Shown here: in pieces, positions 1 to 10,738 of the stretch
Layout: the number at the start of each line of letters is the position of its first letter
How positions within the stretch are numbered: the first letter of the stretch is position 1
Assembly (NCBI RefSeq): GCF_000008765.1
Contig: NC_003030.1
Coordinates: 2,948,001 to 3,012,000, forward strand
Source: Clostridium acetobutylicum ATCC 824
GTDB taxonomy: Bacteria; Bacillota; Clostridia; Clostridiales; Clostridiaceae
Direction: 5' to 3'
DNA: 64,000 nt
Position numbers and translations under genes: made by a program
Notes under the pieces: generated by a model
Databases searched by the model: none
What the model was told of the DNA's origin: nothing
What the model saw: only the letters and a program-made list of their open reading frames with translations

Positions 1-1076
1 TTGAAGCCTTTGGCAATAGCACTGGTACTATAGGAACTCTTGGTTATGAGTTAAAGGATAAAGAAATAAATGTAGAAAAAATTAATCCTACTACGCCAGA
101 GGCTTTAGAGCTTAACCAAATTTTAAGGGACTTTATAGACAAGGGTGCAAAAAACGCTGTAATGGAGGTAACCTCTTCTGCTTTAATGAAGCATAGAGTT
201 GATTATTGCAGTTTTAAAGTAGGCGTATTTACAAATCTTTCTCAAGATCATCTTGATGAACATGGCACTATAGAAAATTATAAAAATGAGAAAATTAAAT
301 TATTCAAAATGTGTCCTGTAGGTGTAATAAATCTAGATGACAATATTGCAGGTGAAATTATTGAAAAAGGAACTTGTGAATTTTTCACCTACGGAGTTTT
401 AACTAATGCAGATCTTACAGCTAGCGATATGGTTTATAAGCCTAATTCCGTAAGCTTTAATGTTCATTACAAAGGTATATCCTCTAAAGTCAAGGTAAAT
501 GTACCTGGTGAATTTACTGTGTACAATGTTTTAGCTGCAATAGGAAGCCTACTTTGCCTCGGCATTGATTTTGAAAGTATTTTAAAGCTTGTTTCAAGCA
601 TAAAACCTGTTTTAGGAAGATTAGAAACAATAAATAATCCATTAAATAAAAATATAATAATAGATTATGCTCATACTCCCGATTCTCTTGAAAAGCTTCT
701 TATAATGGCTCGTGAAATGACAAATGGCAGAATAATAACAGTATTTGGCTGTGGTGGTGATAGAGATAAAAGTAAAAGAGGTCTTATGGGCATGGCAGTT
801 GGAATACTTTCTGATTACTGCATAATAACCTCTGATAACCCTAGACATGAAAAGCCAGAGGATATAATTAGAGATATAGAACGCGGCATGCAAACTATAA
901 ATTCATCTTATGAAAAAATTACGGATAGACGCTGTGCAATTAAACGTGGGATTGAAATCCTAAAAGAAGAGGATATACTAATAATAGCTGGAAAAGGACA
1001 TGAAGACTATCAAATTATTGGAGATAACAAAGTACACTTTGATGATAGAGAAGTTGTTAATGAATTACTAGGATAA
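1..1076 (+). CDS. murE: UDP-N-acetylmuramoyl-tripeptide synthetase MurE (5' end cut off by window)
   Basis: The reading frame is already open at base 3, so the gene starts upstream of the window; the ATG at 162 is internal. MurE is a cytoplasmic ATP-dependent ligase that adds the third stem-peptide residue to UDP-MurNAc-L-Ala-D-Glu. The visible part holds the central ligase region (EVTSSAL, then NLSQDHLDEHG) and the C-terminal domain with a DNPR motif at about 838-849, which in the family marks meso-diaminopimelate as substrate. The tail GKGHEDYQ is also typical. The N-terminal part, including most of the ATP P-loop region, lies outside the window. It is followed at once by an intrinsic terminator, so it is the last gene of its transcript. 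Confidence 0.93.
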   Translation, partial: EAFGNSTGTIGTLGYELKDKEINVEKINPTTPEALELNQILRDFIDKGAKNAVMEVTSSALMKHRVDYCSFKVGVFTNLSQDHLDEHGTIENYKNEKIKLFKMCPVGVINLDDNIAGEIIEKGTCEFFTYGVLTNADLTASDMVYKPNSVSFNVHYKGISSKVKVNVPGEFTVYNVLAAIGSLLCLGIDFESILKLVSSIKPVLGRLETINNPLNKNIIIDYAHTPDSLEKLLIMAREMTNGRIITVFGCGGDRDKSKRGLMGMAVGILSDYCIITSDNPRHEKPEDIIRDIERGMQTINSSYEKITDRRCAIKRGIEILKEEDILIIAGKGHEDYQIIGDNKVHFDDREVVNELLG

Positions 1077-1080
1077 TTTT

Positions 1081-1116
1081 AAGGCATACCTTTTATAAAT
1101 GGTGTGCCTTTTTTTA
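1081..1116 (+). terminator. Intrinsic terminator after murE
   Basis: A 10-bp stem (AAGGCATACC with GGTGTGCCTT, including G-T pairs) with a 10-nt loop is followed by a run of T. It starts a few bases after the murE stop codon. Confidence 0.85.
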
Positions 1117-1280
1117 CTTATTCAATATAAAAATACGAACTATTCTATAAATCGTGTCAAATATTTTATACATAATAAAATCCATTCACACGCCTGTATA
1201 ATAGCACTTCTGTAGTTTTTTCCTCAAATTTCCATACTAACATTAATATTATTTTTTATAAAAATGTTGATTATTCCATA

Positions 1281-1363
1281 AAAAACGAGTACAATAATTA
1301 ACGCTGATTAAAATTGTTACATTCGGTTTTAATTTGTCAAAAAATAATATATTCACTGATATC
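1281..1363 (+). promoter_or_regulatory. Candidate PurR-box pair and promoter before the purine permease
   Basis: This is the only structured part of the 325-bp gap between murE and the permease. AAAAACGAGTACAAT (1281-1295) and, in inverted orientation, ACATTCGGTTTT (from 1319) resemble the Firmicute PurBox arms, each with mismatches. Downstream, TTGTCA (1334-1339) and TGATAT (1358-1363) could be -35 and -10 elements. The guanine/adenine riboswitch that often precedes such permeases is not recognisable here. The rest of the gap is plain AT-rich DNA. Low confidence. Confidence 0.25.
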
Positions 1364-1440
1364 TTTGTTGTGCTGGATAGCTGTAAATAGCTATTTATTG
1401 CTATGTCTAAAATCAACATAATAAACTCAGGAGGATTAAA

Positions 1441-2730
1441 ATGCTAGAAAGAATATTCAAATTAAAAGATAGAAACACAAATGTTAAAACAGAGATAATA
1501 GCTGGCTTAACAACATTTATGACAATGTCCTACATATTAATGGTTCAACCTTCCTTGATGAAATCAGCAGGTATGAACGCCGGTGCCGTTGTAGTTGTAA
1601 CCGCTTTATTATCTGCTGTATGTACCTTACTTATGTCCTTTTATACTAATCTACCTTTTGCCCTTGCACCAGCTATGGGAAGTAATGCTTTCTTTGCTAT
1701 AACTTTAGTAAAAGGTGGTGTTGTAACTTGGCAGGAAGGCCTTGGAATGATATTTCTCTCAGGAGTTATATTCCTTCTATTAACAGTACTTGGTCTTCGT
1801 GAAGTCATAGTCAAGATAATACCTAAGAATATCAAATTATCTATAGGCGTTGCTATAGGTTTTTATATTGTGCTAATTGGTTTTGGAGACGGAAACATAA
1901 TGAGCATTGTGGATGGCTCAATTAAAATGGGAAGCCTTAAAAGCCCTGCAACACTGTTATCTCTAATAGGACTAGCTATTACCATTGCTTTTATGGCAAA
2001 TAAAATTAAGGGAGCTGCACTTTGGTCTATTTTAATAACAACTTTAATTGGTATACCTATGGGAATAACTAAAGTTCCAGCTTCTCTTATATCTATGCCA
2101 CCATCTATTGCACCAATCGCTTTTAAACTTAATATTTTGTCAGTTTTAAAACTAAGCTTTTTCCCTATTATATTTACATTTTTTATAGGTGACTTCTTCT
2201 CAGCTCTTGGAACTATACTTGGAGTTTCCTCTAAAGCAGGACTATTAGATAAGGATGGTAATTTAGAAAACATACAGAGACCTTTTCTTGTAGATTCAAT
2301 TTCTGCAATATTAGCTTCTTTATTTGGTTCAACCTTAATTACAGCTTACATAGAATCAGCTGCTGGAGTAGAAGAAGGTGGTCGTACTGGATTAACTGGA
2401 GTAATTACTGCTTTATGTTTTCTTCTTACTTTGTTCCTTACACCTATTGCAACTATGATTCCATCCTCTGCAACTGCACCTGTACTTATAGCCATAGGTT
2501 TAAGCATGATATCCGGAATCAAAGATATTGATTTTTCAGACTTTACAGAGGCTTTTCCTGCTTTTGCAACAATAGTATTTACTGCCTTCACTTCAAGTAT
2601 ATCAAATGGTATAAGTATTGGAATAATTGCCTATGCTTTTGGAAAACTTGTTTGTGGAAAGGTTAAAGAATTACATTGGGGAATTTATGTGCTTTGTATC
2701 CCATTGGTTTTATACTTTGTATTTATGTAA
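1441..2730 (+). CDS. AzgA/PbuG-type purine (guanine/hypoxanthine/adenine) permease
   Basis: A 429-residue polytopic membrane protein of the AzgA branch of the nucleobase-cation symporters, predicted to bring purine bases in with protons. Family marks are the N-terminal TEIIAGLTTFMTMSYIL, the motif NLPFALAPAMGSNAFFA near residue 70-86, and the conserved ESAAGVEEGGRTGLT loop near residue 302-316. Length matches the family (about 430). An AGGAGG site lies 6 bases before the ATG. It is a single-gene unit between two terminators. Which purine it prefers cannot be told from sequence; PbuG and PbuO are equally close matches. Confidence 0.9.
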   Translation: MLERIFKLKDRNTNVKTEIIAGLTTFMTMSYILMVQPSLMKSAGMNAGAVVVVTALLSAVCTLLMSFYTNLPFALAPAMGSNAFFAITLVKGGVVTWQEGLGMIFLSGVIFLLLTVLGLREVIVKIIPKNIKLSIGVAIGFYIVLIGFGDGNIMSIVDGSIKMGSLKSPATLLSLIGLAITIAFMANKIKGAALWSILITTLIGIPMGITKVPASLISMPPSIAPIAFKLNILSVLKLSFFPIIFTFFIGDFFSALGTILGVSSKAGLLDKDGNLENIQRPFLVDSISAILASLFGSTLITAYIESAAGVEEGGRTGLTGVITALCFLLTLFLTPIATMIPSSATAPVLIAIGLSMISGIKDIDFSDFTEAFPAFATIVFTAFTSSISNGISIGIIAYAFGKLVCGKVKELHWGIYVLCIPLVLYFVFM

Positions 2731-2740
2731 TAATATATAA

Positions 2741-2776
2741 AAGACATATTTCCTAGCTTGGAAATATGTCTTCTTC
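2741..2776. terminator. Bidirectional terminator between permease and chemoreceptor
   Basis: A 12-bp stem, AGACATATTTCC with GGAAATATGTCT, around a short loop. It is followed by T-rich sequence on the plus strand and flanked by A residues on the other side, and it lies between two convergent genes. Confidence 0.8.
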
Positions 2777-2777
2777 T

Positions 2778-4814
2778 TTATATCTTGTATTTATTTATTT
2801 CACCTTGAACATTAATTACTATTTGAGTTAAAGCCTCTGATGCCTCAACAATTTGTTTCATTAAAGCTGATTGTTCTTCTGAAGCTGCTGCAACACTCTG
2901 TATATTGTCTGAAGTTGCATCTGATGAACTCGCAATACTTGAAACATTATCCGTCATGTTATTTGAATTTATATAAATTCCATCTACCTCACTAACAACT
3001 TTATTTATATTATCTGAAACGTTCCTTACAGAACTTACAATTTCATCAAAGGAGTTTCCTGCATTCTTTATAAGCTCACTTCCCTTTTCAACTGCAAAAG
3101 CTCCATTTTTCATAGATTCTATAGTGCTATTTATCTCACGCTGTATATCTTGAATCAAAATTCCTATTTCATCTGCTGCTTTACTAGATTCACCTGCAAG
3201 CTTCCTAACCTCTTCTGCAACAACCGCAAACCCCTTTCCTGCATCTCCTGCTCTAGCAGCTTCAATTGCAGCATTTAATGCCAACAAATTTGTCTGAGAA
3301 GATATATCATTTATAATTGAAGTTATGTTGTCAATTTTCTTTGATTTATCTCCTAAAATACCTACCATGATCGAAGTTTCATTAACATTAGATGACATTT
3401 TATTTATCTCTTCAATAGCCTCTCCAATTATTTTATCTCCATTTTCCGCTGCTTTTGATGCAGAATCCGAAAGAGAAAAAGTTTCCGAAATGCTATCCTT
3501 TATTTTTTTAATAGCTGCATTTATTTTTTCTACTTCACCTGATATTTCCCTTGTACTATTTGCCTCTAATTCTACTTGTCCTGAAATATCCTGCATTGTT
3601 ACCGCAACTTGCTCTGAAGCTGATTCCGTTTCTTCCGCACTGGCTGTCAATTCCTGCGAAGTTCCAACAATACTATCAAGATTCATTCCAAAGGTTCTAA
3701 ATACTTCTTTTAGGTTTTCTGCCATTGTGTTTAAATTTCGAGTCATACTTCCTAATTCATCTTCAGAGGTTACTTCTATAGTGCTTGTAAGGTCACCTTC
3801 AGAAATTTTCTTTGAAAGCTCATTTACCTTTACTATACTTTTAGTTATGTAATTACTGTATATCACTATAGTAATTGATACCAAAGCAATCATTACAACA
3901 CTTAATATAATTAAAATGTTTAATAAATTGCTAAGTGGTTTATATATTTCTGCTTCTGATATAGTTATTGCTAAAACCCAGTTAGTTTGTCCAAGAGAAG
4001 TATAATATATAAGCCTCTTATCACTTCCATCTCTGTACTTACTGCTTCCACTTTTACCACTTAGTATTTCCTCTGATATATTTGAGAATTTACTATCATT
4101 CTTTATGGTTTCTTTCATAACTTTATTACTACTTACTCCCGCAATATATTTTCCATCTTTAGTTACTAAAAAGGCCCTGCCTGTATTCCCTACTTTTAGA
4201 TTATTTATCATAGCTTGAAGCTTATTTAAATTTATATCAGCAGTGGTTTCTCCTAAAAAATTATTATTTTTATCATAAAAGGAAACCGCTGTTGTAGACA
4301 TGGTTACCTTTGTTGTAGGATCATAATAAGGTGCTGTCCAGTTTACCTTGCTATTTTTACTGTCTTTATACCAATCTTGATTAGGATAATCATAGTCAGA
4401 TGTCATATAACTGTCTGTATACACTGCTTTACTCCCATCATTGTACACATATGGTCCAAAGTATTTTAAATCACTTCTAAATTTCCAAGGTTCATACCAG
4501 ATTCCCGCCCCTAAGGTATCTTCATTTATCATTGCATATTTAGAAAGTAACCCTGAATAGTCATTATTAGCTATAGTAAAGTTATCAGCCTCTATAGTTC
4601 TTGCAAGTGTTTCAGCCACTCTTTGATGAGCCTGAAGCTTACCTGAAATAGTTTCTTTTAATTGATTTATATTATTTGTTATTTTAGAATCAATCTCTTT
4701 AGTTAACATATTTCTAGAAAAATAATAACTAATAGACACCAACACCATTAATATAACTATTATAACAGGCAATACTGATACCAAAGTTCTTGTTCTGATA
4801 CTTCTTACTTTCAT
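2778..4814 (-). CDS. Methyl-accepting chemotaxis protein with extracellular dCache-type sensor
   Basis: A 678-residue transmembrane chemoreceptor. It has an N-terminal membrane helix (about 10-32), a large extracellular sensor (about 40-285, with the WYKDSKN...TAPYYDP pattern typical of double-Cache domains), a second helix (about 292-318), a HAMP linker and a long cytoplasmic coiled coil. The CheA/CheW-contact tip [20 protein letters not shown] is near residue 515-535, followed by EVRKLA. Such proteins signal small-molecule binding to the flagellar motor. The sensor resembles amino-acid-binding Cache domains, but the ligand cannot be told. It is transcribed alone, convergent with the permease gene. 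The ribosome site is G-rich (GTGGGGGC). Confidence 0.93.
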   Translation of the reverse strand: MKVRSIRTRTLVSVLPVIIVILMVLVSISYYFSRNMLTKEIDSKITNNINQLKETISGKLQAHQRVAETLARTIEADNFTIANNDYSGLLSKYAMINEDTLGAGIWYEPWKFRSDLKYFGPYVYNDGSKAVYTDSYMTSDYDYPNQDWYKDSKNSKVNWTAPYYDPTTKVTMSTTAVSFYDKNNNFLGETTADINLNKLQAMINNLKVGNTGRAFLVTKDGKYIAGVSSNKVMKETIKNDSKFSNISEEILSGKSGSSKYRDGSDKRLIYYTSLGQTNWVLAITISEAEIYKPLSNLLNILIILSVVMIALVSITIVIYSNYITKSIVKVNELSKKISEGDLTSTIEVTSEDELGSMTRNLNTMAENLKEVFRTFGMNLDSIVGTSQELTASAEETESASEQVAVTMQDISGQVELEANSTREISGEVEKINAAIKKIKDSISETFSLSDSASKAAENGDKIIGEAIEEINKMSSNVNETSIMVGILGDKSKKIDNITSIINDISSQTNLLALNAAIEAARAGDAGKGFAVVAEEVRKLAGESSKAADEIGILIQDIQREINSTIESMKNGAFAVEKGSELIKNAGNSFDEIVSSVRNVSDNINKVVSEVDGIYINSNNMTDNVSSIASSSDATSDNIQSVAAASEEQSALMKQIVEASEALTQIVINVQGEINKYKI

Positions 4815-5000
4815 TAAGCGCCCCCACTTTCATTGAATATTTTAATCACACTATATTACCGTTTAGAATTGCATGTAAAATATATACTATTATATCTTAT
4901 ATTATCGAAATTTGTATTTACGTTTTTATAATTATAATATACTTTTTTTATTACATTCAATGGTAATTTATGCTTTTTAGTATTTAGGCTACACATAATA

Positions 5001-5048
5001 AAAAATACTCAATTCAAAACGCCTAAGCTATTTTGAATTGAGTATTTC
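5001..5048 (-). terminator. Intrinsic terminator of the TPR lipoprotein gene
   Basis: A 16-bp stem (AATACTCAATTCAAAA with its complement) with an 11-nt loop, followed by T residues on the minus strand. The 5' arm lies inside the last codons and the stop codon of the gene. Confidence 0.8.
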
Positions 5049-6026
5049 TTTAAATTTATCATAATCCTTAAGTGCATCAAAGGCTGGTTCTTCCTCAATG
5101 TCACTAACATATTCACTGTCATAACTTAAAGTCAATTTTAAGTTTTCACAAGCACCATCTTTATCTCCGCTTTTCACAAGACATATTGCCTTTTGAAAGT
5201 ATATTTCAGGATCTTCAGGATCAATTTCAGATAAAGTGTCATAACAACTTAATGCACTAGAATAATCAGTCTTTTTTCTATACATATCTCCTAAAGCAAA
5301 GTAATTCCCTTTATTTTTAGGATCTGCTATTATATCACTTTTAAATTCCTTTATAGCACCATCTACATCATTGAGAGCTATATAACATTTTTCCATATAA
5401 TAGCTTGCCTGTATATCACTCGAATCAACTATTACATATTTTTTAAAATAAGTTAAGCTCTTGCTGTAACTCTTTTCTTTATATAAGCTCAAAGCTTTTC
5501 CCCATATGGCAACTTTATCAGTTGATTTTTTTTCAAGTGCTTTATCATAGTATTTCTCAGCTGCTTTGTAATTTTTTAATCCAAACAAAGCAGTTCCCTT
5601 ATTGCTAAGCTCCTCTGAAGAATTAGGTGTTTGTTTTAAAGCTAAATCTGCATATTTGTTTGCAAGTTTATACATCTTAAGATTGTTATATGCCCAACTT
5701 ATATTATTTAAGGTAACATCGTAATTAGGATACTTATCATTAACCTTTAATAATACTAGTAATCCATCCTCATTTTTATCTTGAGATACAAGCACATATC
5801 CTTTTTCTGAAAGGGCAACCTTATCATCTGGATGCTTCTTCAAATAATCATCAATTTGTTTCATTGCTTCAGAATATTTCTTGTGCTCACATAATATTTT
5901 GATTCCCACTGTGTCAAAACTAGATTTTGATTTTAAATGTTGTAAGTCTTTCAAATCATAACTACATCCGCTTAAACAGGTAGCTAAAAGCATTAATGCT
6001 GCAATTTTTTTCTTATAATTAATCAT
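5028..6026 (-). CDS. TPR-repeat lipoprotein
   Basis: 332 residues. It begins with a lipoprotein signal peptide whose lipobox LSGC puts the lipidated cysteine at residue 21, so it is expected to be anchored on the outer face of the membrane. The rest is built of tandem tetratricopeptide repeats, seen as repeated A-x3-Y-x-A/K-A-L patterns (for example AEKYYDKALEKK, SALSCYDTLSEIDP), roughly residues 40-310. TPR arrays bind other proteins, and no enzymatic domain is visible. The gene stands alone with its own terminator. The partner and pathway are unknown. Confidence 0.82.
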   Translation of the reverse strand: MINYKKKIAALMLLATCLSGCSYDLKDLQHLKSKSSFDTVGIKILCEHKKYSEAMKQIDDYLKKHPDDKVALSEKGYVLVSQDKNEDGLLVLLKVNDKYPNYDVTLNNISWAYNNLKMYKLANKYADLALKQTPNSSEELSNKGTALFGLKNYKAAEKYYDKALEKKSTDKVAIWGKALSLYKEKSYSKSLTYFKKYVIVDSSDIQASYYMEKCYIALNDVDGAIKEFKSDIIADPKNKGNYFALGDMYRKKTDYSSALSCYDTLSEIDPEDPEIYFQKAICLVKSGDKDGACENLKLTLSYDSEYVSDIEEEPAFDALKDYDKFKEILNSK

Positions 6027-6267
6027 ATTTCTTCCTTTGCATGTGGTAAAACCAAATAATTTAATTGGCCCTACTATAATATATTTATAGTTAATTTTAC
6101 CAGAATATTATATTATATTTACATAATTATATCAAGTATTTTTTAATTTAATTAAATTTATTTTAGAAATACGCATTACAGTTACATAATTTATTTTACA
6201 ATGCTATGACTTTCTATTATAATATTTTAGAAGGAATTTATATATTTATAAACTTATGGAGGTTACT

Positions 6268-6579
6268 ATGAAAATTTATAATAAACTTGTAAGAGATAAA
6301 ATACCTGAAATAATAGAAAACTCAGGAAAAACTTTCGATATACATTATGCTAAAAAAGAAGATTTAACAGCTTTACTTGAAGCAAAGTTATTAGAAGAAG
6401 CAAAAGAATTTTCAGAGGATAAAAACCTTGAGGAACTAGCTGATTTAATGGAGGTTGTTCTTGGTTTAGCTTCTGCACTTGGATTTTCTGAAGAAGAGCT
6501 TATGAAAAAAAGAAATGAAAAAAAAGCTGAAAGAGGCGGTTTTCAAAAAGGTATTGTGTTAGAAAAAGTTTATGAGTAA
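6268..6579 (+). CDS. MazG-like NTP pyrophosphohydrolase family protein (house-cleaning type)
   Basis: 103 residues. It starts MKIYNKLVRDKIPEII, a pattern I know from small MazG/phosphoribosyl-ATP-pyrophosphohydrolase-like proteins of Firmicutes, and carries the acidic helix pairs EEAKEFSED and EELADLMEVV that in this superfamily bind Mg2+ for NTP hydrolysis. The likely role is removal of non-canonical nucleotides. An in-frame ATG exists at 6256, but the GGAGG ribosome site (6258-6262) lies within it, so the ATG at 6268 is the true start. It ends at a terminator shared with the convergent helicase gene. Confidence 0.75.
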   Translation: MKIYNKLVRDKIPEIIENSGKTFDIHYAKKEDLTALLEAKLLEEAKEFSEDKNLEELADLMEVVLGLASALGFSEEELMKKRNEKKAERGGFQKGIVLEKVYE

Positions 6580-6581
6580 AG

Positions 6582-6616
6582 AAAAAGCTTAGATTTTTTA
6601 TGTCTAAGCTTTTTTA
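6582..6616. terminator. Bidirectional terminator between MazG-like gene and helicase gene
   Basis: A stem of AAAAAGCTTAGA and TCTAAGCTTTTT around a short T-rich loop, with T runs on both strands. It overlaps the last codons of the minus-strand helicase gene. Confidence 0.85.
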
Positions 6617-9084
6617 ACTCCATATACTTCCTCATGTTTTTTTTCTAGTCTTTCCTTGTAAAATTTTATAGTTCGGTAATCTATAACATCCTTGAAATGC
6701 CTTATAAAGGCTTTATTATGTTGAAATTCTTTAAGTATACTTTTTATATTATAAACCTCACCTTTATCTTCAAAAAACTCTGAGGCTGAATTTACAAAAG
6801 CAGCTCTTGGATTTTTAGCAATTTTCAAATATGCTTTCTTATCCCAATTCAAGTAGCTTTTTGTAGATTTATCTCTTAACAAATCCACAGCATTCGATGA
6901 TTTACTATAAAATTTCTTAAAACTTAAATATATCTCATCTTCATTTATAGATAACTTAATTTGTCCATTATTATAAAAAGCAAGCAAAAGTGGCATCTTA
7001 TAAGTCTTCGACATAGATGTAGTTTCTAGCTTTTTAATAAAATCGTGAGCACTAGTCTTAATAAGCTTCTCTTCTTCCTGATCAACCTCATCTATAGCTT
7101 TTAAGAAACCAATATAATCATTAAAAATATTTACTTTAGCATTAGTCCTAATATTATTATAAATATCGTCATCCATATATTTATACATTTCATACCTACT
7201 TGGAACTCTTTCTAGTTGTTGTTTTATCCTATAAAACTCTTCCTTTACAATCTCTGTTATTTTCTTCTGAGCTTGATATATTCTCTTAAACAAATCAATA
7301 AGTTTAAAATCAAAATCCACAATGCAACCTTCTGGATACTCTTCTTCCTTTGGAACTGATTTTCTTATATTACCCATACTTTTCACATCGCCGCTTAAAA
7401 GATATGGAACTAAGTTTGCCTTTTTATAGTTTCCTATGAAATCTAGTACATTTAAATATTTCTTATCACAAGATTTTCTAAGTCCACGTCCTAACTGCTG
7501 CAAAAATATAGCTGCTGATTCAGTTGGTCGTAAAAACATAACCATATCTATATTAGGTACATCTAACCCCTCATTAAACATATCTACTGAAAATATTACT
7601 TTAATTTTTCCCTGCCTTAATTTCTCTAAAGCCTCTTTTCTACCCATAGAATAACTCATCGAATCTCCACTTAAAACAGCGCAAGCTTCTATTCCATTAT
7701 TGCAGAAATATTCTGCCATGTAATTTGCATGCTTTCTGCTAGAGCAAAACCCCAATGCTTTTTCGCTGTTATATTTTCTGTAATGACTTAAAATTAAATC
7801 AGCACGTTTTTCTATCATAAATGCCTTCTCTAACTCTTCTTCGTTGTATTTTCCATTTTTAAAGGTTATCTTACTATAATCAGTTTCATCAAATATCCCA
7901 TAATATCTAAAAGGTACTAACCATCCTTTATTTATAGCTTCTTTAAGCCTTACCTCATAAACAACATTGTAATAACATATTTCAAATACATCTTTATTAT
8001 CCATTCTTTCAGGTGTTGCAGTAATTCCAAGTAAAAACTTTGGAGTGAAATAATTTATTATATTTTGATAATTTTTAGCAGCAGCATGATGAAACTTATC
8101 TATTACAATATAATCGAAATAATTTTTTTCAAAATACTCTTCAGCTAAATATCTAGCTTGTCCTAATGTTTGAACTGTTGCAAACACAATATCACAATCT
8201 GTAGCCTTATCACAACCACTAAAAAATCCTGTAGCGCTGTCTTCCCTTACACTTTTAAATGCATTCTCTGCTTGTTCTAAAATCTCCTGCCTATGTGCTA
8301 CAAATAATACTTTTTTAAAGCTTCTTGAGTCAAATGCTGCTAAATATGTTTTTCCAATACCTGTTGCTGCAACCACAATACCTCTATCAAAGCCCTCTTC
8401 CCTTGATTTTTTAAGTTCATACAATGCTTCTATTTGAGCTGCCTTGGGCGTTGGAAATTGAATTACATTTTCTTTTTCCTTATCCTCTAATTTTTCTATA
8501 TCTGAAAAAACTCTTGGTCTTCTCCAAGTTTTTGAATATCTTTGAAGTTCGTTATCATCCACTATGATTGTATGGTTTAAAAACAAATCTTCAAAGGTTC
8601 TTTTATATTCTTTAAAATCATCACTATGTGCATCTTTTGAAATTCTATAATTCCACTCAATACCAGTTGTTAAAGCTGATCTTGATATATTTGAAGAGCC
8701 TATAAATATATCTCCACCAGTTTCATATTCAAATATATATGCTTTAGGGTGAAAAGATTTATTAGGTATGTTGTAAAATCTAAGGTCAACTTCACCTTTA
8801 AGTTCATCCTTTAAAAGATATAATGCCTGAGGCTGAGTTATATTAAGATAATTTCCTGTTAAAATCCTTATAGGAACACCTTTATTTACAGCCTCTTTTA
8901 AATTCTTAACAATAAGTTTAACTCCAGATTCCATTAAAAAAGCTATTATTATATCTATAGACTTAGCTTTTGTAATAGAAGCTTTTAATTGTGGAAGAAG
9001 ATGATTAGTATCTCCCGTTATACAGTTTAATGGCTCTATATCCTTGTAAGTTAAATTATGTTTTATTGTTGATTCTTTGTTCAT
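6604..9084 (-). CDS. PLD-domain / superfamily 2 helicase fusion protein with altered DEAH motif
   Basis: 826 residues. The N-terminal phospholipase-D-like domain (about 20-180) has one HPK motif (residues 112-114) followed by GSSN (129-132), the usual half of a PLD nuclease site. The helicase core follows: Walker A TGIGKT at 241-246, motif III GITATPER, and motifs V-VI SVDMFNEGLDVP and QQLGRGLRKS. Motif II, normally DE-x-H, reads VIDKFHH with Lys at 330 in place of the catalytic Glu. A helical C-terminal region (about 570-826) follows. Relatives of this layout are DNA restriction-like or repair-associated proteins; a defence role is inference. It lies 14 bp behind the YaiI-like gene, probably in one transcript. 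Confidence 0.85.
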   Translation of the reverse strand: MNKESTIKHNLTYKDIEPLNCITGDTNHLLPQLKASITKAKSIDIIIAFLMESGVKLIVKNLKEAVNKGVPIRILTGNYLNITQPQALYLLKDELKGEVDLRFYNIPNKSFHPKAYIFEYETGGDIFIGSSNISRSALTTGIEWNYRISKDAHSDDFKEYKRTFEDLFLNHTIIVDDNELQRYSKTWRRPRVFSDIEKLEDKEKENVIQFPTPKAAQIEALYELKKSREEGFDRGIVVAATGIGKTYLAAFDSRSFKKVLFVAHRQEILEQAENAFKSVREDSATGFFSGCDKATDCDIVFATVQTLGQARYLAEEYFEKNYFDYIVIDKFHHAAAKNYQNIINYFTPKFLLGITATPERMDNKDVFEICYYNVVYEVRLKEAINKGWLVPFRYYGIFDETDYSKITFKNGKYNEEELEKAFMIEKRADLILSHYRKYNSEKALGFCSSRKHANYMAEYFCNNGIEACAVLSGDSMSYSMGRKEALEKLRQGKIKVIFSVDMFNEGLDVPNIDMVMFLRPTESAAIFLQQLGRGLRKSCDKKYLNVLDFIGNYKKANLVPYLLSGDVKSMGNIRKSVPKEEEYPEGCIVDFDFKLIDLFKRIYQAQKKITEIVKEEFYRIKQQLERVPSRYEMYKYMDDDIYNNIRTNAKVNIFNDYIGFLKAIDEVDQEEEKLIKTSAHDFIKKLETTSMSKTYKMPLLLAFYNNGQIKLSINEDEIYLSFKKFYSKSSNAVDLLRDKSTKSYLNWDKKAYLKIAKNPRAAFVNSASEFFEDKGEVYNIKSILKEFQHNKAFIRHFKDVIDYRTIKFYKERLEKKHEEVYGVKKA

Positions 9085-9098
9085 AGCATCTTCCCTCT

Positions 9099-9545
9099 CT
9101 ATACCTTCCCCCTCATAATTAACCTTCTAAAAGCAGCTTCAAACCTTTCATCATCCTCTGAAGTTCTCTTTCTTGGACCCTTCATGTGGTTCTTTGAAGA
9201 AGCTCTTCTTGCCTTTTTAGCTATATGCCTTTCCATAAGCATTCTATCTATATTATCATTTTCATACAACTTTCCCGATTGATGAATAGCATAGGCGCCT
9301 TTTCCAAGTGCCATAGCTGCCACACCATAATCCTGCGTAACAACAACATCTCCTCTATGGCAAAGATTAATAAGTGCAAAATCCACAGCATCTGCACCTG
9401 CTCCTATTATCTTAATATCGCTGTAAGTAGAATTTAATATATGGTTTGTATCACATAATAATGTAACCGGTATTTTCATTTCTTGAGCCACCCTCTCCAC
9501 AATAGAAACTACGGGACAGGCATCAGCATCAACGTAAATTTTCAT
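9099..9545 (-). CDS. YaiI/YqxD family protein (UPF0178, DUF188)
   Basis: 148 residues that match the family end to end: MKIYVDADACPV at the start, TQDYGVAAMAL in the middle, and a basic tail RKRTSEDDERFEAAFRRLI. The family has a PIN-like fold with conserved acidic residues (here D6, D8 and the QDYG region), suggesting a nuclease-like metal site, but its function is not established. Start: ATG at 9545 with a GGATGTGAT site just upstream. It is the first gene of a likely pair with the helicase. Confidence 0.88.
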   Translation of the reverse strand: MKIYVDADACPVVSIVERVAQEMKIPVTLLCDTNHILNSTYSDIKIIGAGADAVDFALINLCHRGDVVVTQDYGVAAMALGKGAYAIHQSGKLYENDNIDRMLMERHIAKKARRASSKNHMKGPRKRTSEDDERFEAAFRRLIMRGKV

Positions 9546-9840
9546 TCATATCACATCCATTTAAAATTTAAATATATACTTTACTATATCATATAAGACT
9601 GATAAATTTTATTTTTTATATGGAATCACTGTATTTTAGCCTATATATATTTATATGTACAATCATCAGTATCATAATTTCGCCATGTATTTATTATATA
9701 TATTCATATATTCTGTAATCATCGTATTATTTATTTTTAAGTTTTATTTCATAAGTATATTTATTACTTCAATTCTGTGTTCAAGATATTGACACAATAC
9801 CACTTTGGGCAAGGTCAATATTCTAAACACAATAAATTAA
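9546..9840. other. Intergenic stretch, nothing recognised
   Basis: About 295 bases of very AT-rich DNA between two minus-strand genes. I found no convincing reading frame, RNA or hairpin. It must contain the promoter of the YaiI-like gene. Confidence 0.5.
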
Positions 9841-10470
<630 letters not shown>

Positions 10471-10690
10471 TCAAATCACATTATTAATTCTATGTTCACT
10501 CATAAAAAATCTCCACACCTTACCCAATAGGTTGTTACCAATTCTTATACTACTATTTTACTAGATTTCTTTTTTACATTAAATCAATAATTAAAAACTG
10601 TATAGTCCTTTGGGTTTTTAGAATATTTTCTAACTATTTTGAACTTATATTGATGAATCATTTTTTTACAAATTGTATTATCAATTTTTC

Positions 10691-10728
10691 TATAAAAAAT
10701 GCTAGCACTCCAAAGACTACTAGCATTC
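10691..10728 (-). terminator. Intrinsic terminator of the methyltransferase-Nudix pair
   Basis: An 8-bp stem (AATGCTAG with CTAGCATT), a 13-nt loop and a T-run on the minus strand, just after the methyltransferase stop. Confidence 0.7.
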
Positions 10729-10738
10729 TTGAATAATA

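Noticed and set aside
1116-1440. Purine riboswitch before the permease
   Set aside because: None of the conserved aptamer loops can be found.
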